A stretch of DNA of 5,125 bases, taken from the NCBI GenBank assembly GCA_023423605.1, contig JAFAFF010000126.1, positions 1 to 5,125 of the forward strand, written 5' to 3'. The notes under the pieces are model-generated. The model saw only the letters and a program-made list of their open reading frames with translations. It did no database searches and was not told the DNA's origin. Position 1 is the stretch's first letter. Each line of letters starts with the position of its first letter. Both the position numbers and the translations under genes were made by a program. Positions 1 through 5,125 of the stretch are shown piece after piece. Source of the DNA: Pseudomonadota bacterium. GTDB taxonomy: Bacteria > Pseudomonadota > Gammaproteobacteria > Xanthomonadales > Xanthomonadaceae.

Positions 1-168
1 GAAGAATGGCTGCGCCGCCACGGCATCAACGTCATCCACGGCGGCGAGAATTCGCTGCGTTTCACCCCGCATTTCGACATGGACAGCGACGAACTGGCGC
101 TGCTGGTGACGATGGTCGGCCGCGCCCTGCGCGAAGGCCCCCGCCGCCAGCAGTCCGCCGCCGCCTGA
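1..168 (+). CDS. C-terminal end of a probable class III PLP-dependent aminotransferase (partial, 5' end outside window)
   Basis: Frame 1 is open from the window edge to the TGA at 166-168 and gives the last 55 residues of a protein, beginning EEWLRRHGINVIHGGENSLR and ending in a polar RRQQSAAA tail. The segment SLRFTPHFDMDSDELALLVTMVGRAL resembles the closing part of class III (ornithine/acetylornithine-type) aminotransferases. In that family a short strand of the form LRFTPHF is followed by an acidic turn and a last helix that packs on the small domain. The PLP lysine and the rest of the fold lie upstream and cannot be seen, so the substrate cannot be named. The gene runs in the same direction as the LOG gene 66 bp downstream, but a strong hairpin separates them. 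The coding call is firm; the family call is moderate and rests on this short C-terminus only. Confidence 0.65.
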   Translation, partial: EEWLRRHGINVIHGGENSLRFTPHFDMDSDELALLVTMVGRALREGPRRQQSAAA

Positions 169-174
169 AGATAA

Positions 175-218
175 GGGGGACGGAGGTGGTTATTTGCAAT
201 TAACCTCCTCCGTCCCCC
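175..218. repeat. Palindromic repeat, copy A (imperfect inverted repeat, possible terminator)
   Basis: Arms at 175-192 and 201-218 pair at 17 of 18 positions (only T187/T206 fail) around an 8-nt loop at 193-200. The left arm reads GGGGGACGGAGGTGGTTA. Bases 176-197 are identical to the reverse complement of 857-878 in copy B, so this is one repeat family in opposite orientations. The hairpin starts 6 bp after the upstream stop codon and is followed by CATTTCTT, a short and interrupted U-tract. It could therefore terminate or weaken readthrough from the aminotransferase gene. It resembles REP-type extragenic palindromes, but it lacks the GTAG head of the S. maltophilia SMAG elements. Whether it recurs across a genome cannot be told from this window. 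Confidence 0.85.
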
Positions 219-234
219 CATTTCTTGAGCAGCC

Positions 235-825
235 ATGAAATCGATCTGCGTCTATTGTGGTTCCAACCCCGGCAGCAAGCCGATCTATACCGAGCGCGCC
301 CTCGCCCTGGGCGATCGCATCGCGCGTGATGGCCTGCGCCTGGTCTACGGTGGCGGCAACGTCGGCCTGATGGGTACCGTCGCCAACGCCGTGCTGGCCG
401 CCGGCGGCGAGGTCACCGGCGTGATTCCGCAGCAGCTGGCGGACTGGGAAGTCGCCCATCGCGGGCTGACTTCGCTGGAGATCGTCGGTTCGATGCATGA
501 GCGCAAGGCCCGCATGTTCGATCTTTCCGATGCCTTCGTCGCCCTGCCCGGCGGCTTCGGCACCATGGAGGAAATATTCGAGATGCTCACCTGGCGCCAG
601 CTGGGCATCGGCAACAAGCCCTGCGCGTTTCTGGACGTGGACGGGTTTTATTCGCCGCTGATCGGCATGATCGACCGCATGGTGGAAGAACGTTTCCTGC
701 ACCCGGGCCAACGCGCCGATCTCTGGTACGGCGCGGACATCGACCAGATGCTGGAATGGATGCGCAACTACGAGCCCGCGACGGCCTCGAAATGGATGGA
801 CGACAAGCGCAGCGGCCTGGTGTGA
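235..825 (+). CDS. LOG-family cytokinin riboside 5'-monophosphate phosphoribohydrolase (TIGR00730 type)
   Basis: This complete 196-residue protein is a normal length for the LOG family, cytosolic Rossmann-fold enzymes. They split N6-modified AMP (cytokinin ribotide) into free base and ribose 5-phosphate; some bacterial members also act on AMP or other nucleotides. Family marks are all present: ICVYCGSNPG near the N-terminus (residues 4-13), YGGGNVGLMG (38-47), the MHERK substrate/catalytic motif (87-91), and PGGFGTMEE (105-113), the signature PGGxGTxxE. No signal peptide or membrane segment is seen. The ATG at 235 is chosen because the family motif starts immediately after it; the preceding TTGAGC is only a weak ribosome-binding site. 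Palindrome copy A ends 16 bp upstream of the start and copy B begins about 5 bp after the stop, so the gene is bracketed by inverted copies of one repeat. The next gene converges on it. The family is certain; the physiological substrate is not. Confidence 0.94.
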   Translation: MKSICVYCGSNPGSKPIYTERALALGDRIARDGLRLVYGGGNVGLMGTVANAVLAAGGEVTGVIPQQLADWEVAHRGLTSLEIVGSMHERKARMFDLSDAFVALPGGFGTMEEIFEMLTWRQLGIGNKPCAFLDVDGFYSPLIGMIDRMVEERFLHPGQRADLWYGADIDQMLEWMRNYEPATASKWMDDKRSGLV

Positions 826-830
826 CCACA

Positions 831-883
831 AAAATGGGGGACGGGGGCAGTTAAGCGCAAATAACCACCTCCGTCCCCATTTT
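831..883. repeat. Palindromic repeat, copy B, between convergent genes; likely bidirectional terminator
   Basis: Arms at 831-853 and 862-883 form an imperfect inverted repeat (AAAATGGGG outer ends) around an 8-nt loop at 854-861. There is one bulged G and a 2x2 CA/AC mismatch. As plus-strand RNA one further position pairs as G-U. The hairpin is followed by UUUU on the plus strand (880-883) and by UUUUU on the minus strand (835-831), so it can act as an intrinsic terminator for both converging genes. It lies in the 57-bp gap between the LOG stop (823-825) and the stop of the GGDEF-EAL gene (883-885), sharing base 883 with the latter. It is related to copy A in reverse orientation: 22 identical bases in one arm and three substitutions over 19 aligned bases of the other. 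Confidence 0.85.
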
Positions 884-3723
884 CAGGCGGGCATCGGGCG
901 GCCCAGCAGGAAGCCCTGGCCGTAATCGCAGCCCAGTTCCAGCAGCGTGCGGCGCTGGTCTTCGCTTTCGATGCCTTCGCCGATCGTGCCGATGCCCAGC
1001 GTGCGCGCCAGCGACAGCACGCCTTCCACCAGCGCACGGGTACTGCGAGCGTCCGGTCCGTGCAGGCCCGCGATGAAGCTCTGGTCGATCTTCAGCGTGG
1101 TGATCGGGAACCGGTGCAGGTAGGACAGCGCCGAGAACCCGGTACCGAAATCGTCCAGCTGCACCAGGATGCCGCGCTCGCGCAGCGCCTGCAGGATCTG
1201 CAGCGTGCGCGGCCCGCCATCCAGAAGCGCCACCTCGGTGATCTCCAGGCGCAGCCGCCGTGGATCGGCACCGGAATCATCCAGCAGCCCGAACAGGCGC
1301 TGGGTGAAATCGGCCGAACGGAAATGCCGCGGCGAAACATTCACCGACACATAACCGCATCCGCCGCGTGTCAGGCCGGAGATGACCTGCTCGTAGATCA
1401 GCCAGTCCACCTGTTCGATGAGCCCGCTTTCCTCGCCCAGCGCCAGGAACTCGCCCGGCAGCAGCACACCGCGCGTGTCGTGGTGCCAGCGCAGCAACGC
1501 TTCATACCCCATCACCTCGCCGTCGGACAGGCGCACGATCGGCTGGTAATACGGAATGAAGTCGCCGTTGTTGATCGCCCGGCGCAGGTCCGCTTCCAGG
1601 TCCAGGCTCTGCAGCGCCTGCTCGCGCATGTCCTCGTCGAAGATCGCGCAGCGGTCCTGCCCCTGCGCCTTGGCCCGGTACATGGCCGCGTCGGCATCGC
1701 GCAGCAGTTCCTCGCCGGTGCGGTAATGCGGATTCCACGCCACGATGCCCAGGCTGCCGGAAGGAAACAGTTCGCGCCCCGCCACCCACATCGATTCCTG
1801 CAGGGTAAGCAGCATGCGCTGCGAAAACTCCAGTGCCTCGGAAACGCCAAGCGGGCATTGCAGCAGGATCGCGAACTCGTCGCCGCCCAGCCGGGCCACC
1901 ATGTCATCCGGCCCCAGCATCGATACGATCCGCTTGGCCACCTCCACCAGCATGCGATCGCCCGCGGCATGACCGATGCTGTCGTTGACCAGCTTGAAAC
2001 GGTCCAGGTCCAGGAAGATCACCGCGAACGCCGCCTTCTCGCCGACCGTGGCATGGGCAATGGCCGCCGTCAGCCGATCCAGCAGATGCGCGCGGTTGGG
2101 CAGCCCGGTCAGGCTGTCATGCAGGGCCTGGTGGGTGAGGCGCTGTTCGGCGCGCAGGCGTTCGGCGATCTGTCCCAGCAGCTGCTCGTTGACGTCGGCA
2201 AGCTCGCGCGTGCGCTCGTCCACGCGCCGCTCCAGGCTGGCATGGGCCAGCCGCAGGCGCTCCTGGTCGCGCTGGCGGGCCAGTCCGGTGCCGATGTTCT
2301 GCGCCACGAAGATCAACAGCCGCTGGTCGTCGGCGGTAAAGGAAATCTGCGGGCTATAGCTCTGCACCACGATCGCGCCCACCACCTCGTCGTCGCAGAC
2401 CAGCGGTACCCCCAGCCAGCAGTGCGAGCGCGCACCGAATTCCTTGATCAGGCCGCGCTCCAGCATGGCATCGATATCGGCGCGCACCGCCAGCAGCGGG
2501 CGATGCTCGCGCACCACGTATTCGGTAAGCCCCTGGCTGAAAGGCCGCGCCGCACGTGCGTTGTTGTGTTCATCCACCGAATAGACGAACTCCAGGCCCT
2601 GCCGGCTCTCGTCGATCAGTGCGATGTAGAAGTTGCGCGCATCCAGCAGCGTCCCGACCATGCCATGCACCTGCGCGTAATACTGCGACAGGCTTTCGGC
2701 GTTCATGGCCAGCTCGGCGATGCCGAACAGCGCGGCCTGCAGCTTTTCGCCACGCCGCCGCTCGACCACTTCATCCTGCAGGCTGCGGTTGGCGCGCTGC
2801 AGTTCCAGCGTGCGTCGTTCCACCTGTTGTTCAAGGTGCACCTGCGCCTGCCGCCGGTCCATCGCAGTGAGTACATGCTGGGCCACGAACGCGAGCAGCG
2901 CACGGTCCGCATCGCCGTACACGTGCGAACGCTCATAGCTCTGCACCACGATGCCGCCGCACACGCGCCCGTCGCGCAGCATGGGCACGCCCAGCCAGTC
3001 CAGGCTTTCCGGGCCGCGCCAGGTTACCGGCTCCTGACCGATGCGCCGCAGCAGCTCGCGCGAAGGGCCACTGAGCGCCTGCCCGTGCCGCAGCAGGGTA
3101 AAGGTCAGGCTGCCCGACAGCTCATCCTCCGCGTAACGCCGCGACGGATCGGCCACGAAATCATCGAGCTGGTCGGCGAAGTACAGGTAACGCACGGTGC
3201 GATGCACGTCGTCGTACTCGACGATGTAGCAGTTGTGCGCATACATCAGCGTGTTCAGCACACCATGGACATGGCGCAGCATCTCGCCCATCTCCAGGTC
3301 CGCACCGGCCAGATCGGCGATTTCGTAAAGCGCCTGCTGCAGGCGCTTTGCATCTTCCAGCGCATGGATCTGCCCGGTCTGGCGGGCATGGCGCAGGCCC
3401 AGCTCCAGCATCCGCATCGCCAGCGTCCACCAGCGGGCATCGGCCGCTCCGCCTTCCACGGCGACCAGCAGCCGGGTTCCGTCGTGTTCCCAGCGGCGGA
3501 TGTCCGTCCCCGGCGGATGCCCCTGCGCCCACGGCGACGCGAACGACGCCTCCGCAGCGGCAGGAAAGGACTGCTGACCTGGACCGATGACAGGATCGTC
3601 CCACCCCACATGAAGGCAGCAGCCGGGCGCAAGCAGCGCATGCAGTGCCTGCAGCAGCGATACCGCCATGACGGCCTCGCCCTGTGTTCCTACCGATGAC
3701 GCGACAATCTGACTGGACGACAT
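883..3723 (-). CDS. GAF-GAF-GGDEF-EAL protein: probable bifunctional c-di-GMP synthase/phosphodiesterase
   Basis: This 946-residue protein has no signal peptide or transmembrane helix, so it is probably a soluble cytoplasmic sensor. The order is: unassigned N-terminal region (about 1-120), GAF1 (about 145-285), coiled coil (about 291-330), GAF2 (about 345-480), coiled coil (about 485-530), GGDEF (about 533-693) and EAL (about 705-944). GGDEF marks are HDSLTGLPNR (535-544), FLDLDRFKLVND (570-581) and an intact GGDEF (613-617). The RxxD inhibitory site position reads GPDD (604-607). EAL marks are EALLRW (741-746), N795 in VNVSP, E827 in LEITE, DDFGTG (857-862), K878 in LKID, E916 in GEGIES and Q936 in GQGF, which are the metal and catalytic residues expected for hydrolysis of c-di-GMP. 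Established for the families: GGDEF makes c-di-GMP from two GTP and EAL opens it to pGpG. Inferred: both activities, switched by ligands of the two GAF domains. The start at 3723 has GAGG five bases upstream. Met19 (3667-3669) is an alternative start and also has a GCGAGG-like site. The C-terminus ends at RPMPA, abruptly for an EAL domain. Confidence 0.95.
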   Translation of the reverse strand: MSSSQIVASSVGTQGEAVMAVSLLQALHALLAPGCCLHVGWDDPVIGPGQQSFPAAAEASFASPWAQGHPPGTDIRRWEHDGTRLLVAVEGGAADARWWTLAMRMLELGLRHARQTGQIHALEDAKRLQQALYEIADLAGADLEMGEMLRHVHGVLNTLMYAHNCYIVEYDDVHRTVRYLYFADQLDDFVADPSRRYAEDELSGSLTFTLLRHGQALSGPSRELLRRIGQEPVTWRGPESLDWLGVPMLRDGRVCGGIVVQSYERSHVYGDADRALLAFVAQHVLTAMDRRQAQVHLEQQVERRTLELQRANRSLQDEVVERRRGEKLQAALFGIAELAMNAESLSQYYAQVHGMVGTLLDARNFYIALIDESRQGLEFVYSVDEHNNARAARPFSQGLTEYVVREHRPLLAVRADIDAMLERGLIKEFGARSHCWLGVPLVCDDEVVGAIVVQSYSPQISFTADDQRLLIFVAQNIGTGLARQRDQERLRLAHASLERRVDERTRELADVNEQLLGQIAERLRAEQRLTHQALHDSLTGLPNRAHLLDRLTAAIAHATVGEKAAFAVIFLDLDRFKLVNDSIGHAAGDRMLVEVAKRIVSMLGPDDMVARLGGDEFAILLQCPLGVSEALEFSQRMLLTLQESMWVAGRELFPSGSLGIVAWNPHYRTGEELLRDADAAMYRAKAQGQDRCAIFDEDMREQALQSLDLEADLRRAINNGDFIPYYQPIVRLSDGEVMGYEALLRWHHDTRGVLLPGEFLALGEESGLIEQVDWLIYEQVISGLTRGGCGYVSVNVSPRHFRSADFTQRLFGLLDDSGADPRRLRLEITEVALLDGGPRTLQILQALRERGILVQLDDFGTGFSALSYLHRFPITTLKIDQSFIAGLHGPDARSTRALVEGVLSLARTLGIGTIGEGIESEDQRRTLLELGCDYGQGFLLGRPMPA

Positions 3724-3920
3724 GAAAACCTCATGGCGCCGGCCTGCCAGGCGCCTCCCCTGGCGATGAGCATAGCGCTTTCATTGCCAGAAAATAGCCC
3801 TGCCGCCATCACCTGCGTCCGCTCCACCACCAGCCCCTGCGCGGGCCAAGCCGCGACGGTGCGGCCGGGCCGGGTGCGCTTATCCCCCGGCTAGGCGCGG
3901 CCGATGGCAGCCCGTACCCT
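3724..3920. other. Divergent intergenic region between the GGDEF-EAL gene and the sigma factor gene
   Basis: These 197 bp must hold both divergent promoters. Near the left gene, GGCGCC at 3735-3740 and 3750-3755 can pair around a 9-nt spacer, placing a small hairpin in the leader just upstream of the ribosome-binding site. The only comparatively AT-rich stretch is about 3769-3805, the best place for the minus-strand promoter. On the minus strand it contains TATGCT (3774-3769), a possible -10 without a convincing -35, and the overlapping TGGCA-N9-GC arrangement at 3789-3774 described under findings. From about 3830 to 3915 the sequence is very GC-rich, and I see no recognisable -35/-10 pair for the sigma factor gene. 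No RNA gene or small coding region is evident. Confidence 0.5.
3729..3733 (-). promoter_or_regulatory. Ribosome-binding site of the GGDEF-EAL gene
   Basis: On the minus strand TGAGG sits five bases (TTTTC) before the ATG at 3723-3721, a good Shine-Dalgarno match and spacing. It supports this start over the internal Met19, although the latter also has GCGAGG about five bases upstream. Confidence 0.6.
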
Positions 3921-4481
3921 GTGGGCGTGGATACCGCCGCGCCGCCAACCGATGAAGCCTTGATGCTGGCCTGGGCCGGCGGCGACCTGGCCGCGTTCCA
4001 GTCGCTGTACGAACGGCACCGGCGGCGCCTGCAGGGCTTCCTGCTGCGGCAGCTGCGCGATGCCAGCCTGGCCGAGGACCTGTTCCAGGACATCTGGCAG
4101 CGGGTGATCGCCGCCCGCACCCGCTGGGAGCCGGAAGCCACCTTCACCACCTGGCTGTTCCGGATCGCCCACAACCGCCTGAACGATCATTGGCGGTCGG
4201 CGCGGCACCGCCCTGCCGCGCCCGTGGATGCCGAGGAGCGCGTGCTGGCCGTCACCGATGGCCACTCGCCGGAGTCCCAGCTCAGCCGCCGCGAACAGGC
4301 ACGGCAGGTACAGCAGGCGATGGATTCGCTGCCCGATGACCAGCGCGAAGTACTGCACCTGCGGCTGGAACAGGAACTGAGCCTGGAGGACATCGCCCGT
4401 ATCACCGGCGTTGGACGGGAAACCGTCAAATCGCGTTTACGCTATGCGATGGACAAACTGCGCGCGGGGTTGAATCCATGA
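3921..4481 (+). CDS. ECF-type (sigma-70 family) RNA polymerase sigma factor
   Basis: The product has 186 residues with only sigma regions 2 and 4, the normal two-domain layout and length of ECF sigma factors. Region 2 spans about 26-93, including LAEDLFQDIWQRV (50-62), the core-binding part, and FTTWLFRIAHNRLNDHWR (75-92), the -10 recognition helix region. A polar linker (about 94-124) leads to region 4 (about 125-182) with LPDDQREV (137-144) and a helix-turn-helix in SLEDIARITGVGRETVKSRL, which reads the -35 element. It would redirect RNA polymerase to a small regulon in response to a cell-envelope or other signal passed by its partner. The stop overlaps the next start (ATGA, 4478-4481), so the two genes are translationally coupled. 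The start is uncertain: GTG 3921 is used here, GTG 3927 (giving MDTAAPP) is equally possible, and ATG 3963 would cut into the conserved DEALMLAW segment. None has a clear ribosome-binding site. ECF subgroup and target promoter are not deducible here. Confidence 0.93.
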   Translation: MGVDTAAPPTDEALMLAWAGGDLAAFQSLYERHRRRLQGFLLRQLRDASLAEDLFQDIWQRVIAARTRWEPEATFTTWLFRIAHNRLNDHWRSARHRPAAPVDAEERVLAVTDGHSPESQLSRREQARQVQQAMDSLPDDQREVLHLRLEQELSLEDIARITGVGRETVKSRLRYAMDKLRAGLNP

Positions 4482-5125
4482 ACAACCGCGATCCGTTCAC
4501 GCCCGAAGAACGCGAGCTGGCCCGCCTGCTGCCAGGTCGCATGGACGCTACGCCCTCGCCCGAAGCCGATGCGGCGGTCATCGCCGCCGCACGTGCCGCC
4601 CTGCAGGGCGAGGCAACGCAGCCGCTCCAAGGCGCGCATGAACGCCCTGCCGATGGCGCACGCCGGCATCGCCGTCGCGCGCGCTGGACCACGCTGCTCG
4701 GCGTGGCGGCATCGGTGGTGGTTGCGGTGGGACTGGCGTGGCAACTGCGACCGGACCCGCCGCCCGCTCCGTTTGCCGCGGTCATGCAGGAAACCGTGCC
4801 GGTGCCTGCCGGCAAGGCGGAACCGGGCAACGCCGTGCCAGCACCTGCGCCACTGCCTGCCCCGGCATCGGCCGCTGCCGGCGCTGCCGGCGATCATCCT
4901 GCACCGAGTACTGCGCCATCTGCCGCTGCGCCCGCCTCCGCGCCTGCGGGTGCCCCGCCGGTCGGTGGCGGACCGGCACCCGCAGCGGCCGGTGCCGAGC
5001 CAGGTACTGACGTGGCATCGCCGCCGCAGGCGCTGCGCCGGATGATGCCCAGGCCACTCAGCGCCGAGGAGGTATCGGCGGCGGTGCAGGCCGATGCGCT
5101 GCTGTCGCGACACCAATGGCTGCAG
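4478..5125 (+). CDS. Probable anti-sigma factor-like single-pass membrane protein (partial, 3' end outside window)
   Basis: The frame opens at ATG 4478, overlapping the sigma factor stop, and stays open for all 216 codons to the window edge. Residues 1-68 form a short, charged, presumably cytoplasmic domain starting MNNRDPFTPEERELARLLPG and ending in the basic cluster RRHRRRARW. Residues 70-90 (WTTLLGVAASVVVAVGLAWQL) are a clear transmembrane helix. The basic cluster before it predicts an N-in, C-out topology. Residues 92-185 are a Pro/Ala/Gly-rich low-complexity linker, expected in the periplasm. From about 190 (MMPRPLSAEEVSAAVQADALL) a more ordered segment begins and continues outside the window. 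Position after an ECF sigma gene, the coupled start and this topology fit an anti-sigma or sigma-regulating partner. No cysteine occurs in the visible part, so the HxxxCxxC zinc motif of ZAS anti-sigma domains is absent. The function is inferred from context; I do not recognise the family. Confidence 0.82.
   Translation, partial: MNNRDPFTPEERELARLLPGRMDATPSPEADAAVIAAARAALQGEATQPLQGAHERPADGARRHRRRARWTTLLGVAASVVVAVGLAWQLRPDPPPAPFAAVMQETVPVPAGKAEPGNAVPAPAPLPAPASAAAGAAGDHPAPSTAPSAAAPASAPAGAPPVGGGPAPAAAGAEPGTDVASPPQALRRMMPRPLSAEEVSAAVQADALLSRHQWLQ

Noticed and set aside
190..831. Minus-strand 213-codon frame opposite the LOG gene
   Set aside because: It is an in-register antisense shadow of a gene with clear LOG motifs. 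Its ends fall inside the palindromic repeats.
175..883. CRISPR array or insertion sequence
   Set aside because: There are only two repeat copies, in opposite orientations and about 600 bp apart with an ordinary gene between them. No transposase gene, spacer pattern or target-site duplication is visible.
1060..3699. Plus-strand open frame of 879 codons antisense to the GGDEF-EAL gene
   Set aside because: It is in exact codon register with the minus-strand gene, so its stop codons would correspond to TTA, CTA and TCA codons, which are rare in this GC-rich coding sequence. The translation is rich in Gln, Arg, His and Ala and matches no family, while the opposite strand has textbook domains.
3724..3920. 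c-di-GMP riboswitch, tRNA or small RNA in the divergent intergenic region
   Set aside because: No GEMM-type conserved core, cloverleaf or terminator hairpin with a U-tract could be found. Pairings in the GC-rich part are short and unspecific.
3891..4358. Minus-strand 155-codon frame opposite the sigma factor gene
   Set aside because: It is in register with the sigma factor codons, has no recognisable domain, and the plus strand has unmistakable sigma regions 2 and 4.
4750..5030. DNA tandem repeat in the Pro/Ala-coding stretch
   Set aside because: The region is low-complexity at the protein level, but no unit repeats regularly at the DNA level. It is best described as a compositionally biased linker.
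4442..5116. Minus-strand 224-codon frame and several plus-strand frames at the right end
   Set aside because: The minus-strand frame is an in-register shadow of the membrane-protein gene starting at 4478. Its Arg/Gly-rich product is what the reverse complement of Ala/Pro codons gives. The other plus-strand frames lack family features and conflict with the coupled frame that has a clear transmembrane helix.

Overview
The window is GC-rich, gene-dense bacterial chromosome. Codon usage, gene content and protein style suggest a gammaproteobacterium of the Xanthomonadaceae (Lysobacteraceae), most likely Stenotrophomonas or a close relative. That placement is recognition, not a computed classification.

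Layout from left to right: (1) positions 1-168 are the 3' end of a plus-strand gene, probably a class III PLP-dependent aminotransferase. (2) A 17/18-paired palindrome fills most of the 66-bp gap before (3) a complete LOG-family cytokinin riboside 5'-monophosphate phosphoribohydrolase (235-825, plus). (4) A second copy of the same palindromic repeat, in the opposite orientation, lies between the convergent LOG gene and (5) a long minus-strand c-di-GMP gene (883-3723, 946 aa) with the order N-terminal region, GAF, coiled coil, GAF, coiled coil, GGDEF, EAL. (6) A divergent 197-bp intergenic region separates it from (7) an ECF-type RNA polymerase sigma factor (3921-4481, plus). The sigma gene overlaps by ATGA (8) a single-pass membrane protein with a Pro/Ala-rich linker, which runs off the right edge (4478-5125) and is the probable anti-sigma partner.

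Two functional units stand out. The first is the GAF-GAF-GGDEF-EAL protein. Both catalytic signatures are intact, but the usual RxxD inhibitory site is GPDD, so it may be bifunctional and lack classical product inhibition. The second is the sigma factor/membrane protein pair. It is arranged like an ECF sigma/anti-sigma operon, but the visible part of the partner has no cysteine and therefore no zinc-binding anti-sigma (ZAS) motif.

I do not see a wholly new system. The structure not explained by coding is the pair of inverted palindromic repeats bracketing the LOG gene. The left copy abuts its ribosome-binding region. The right copy reaches the stop codon of the GGDEF-EAL gene. The very long antisense open frames (including 879 codons at 1060-3699) are in-register shadows of real genes.
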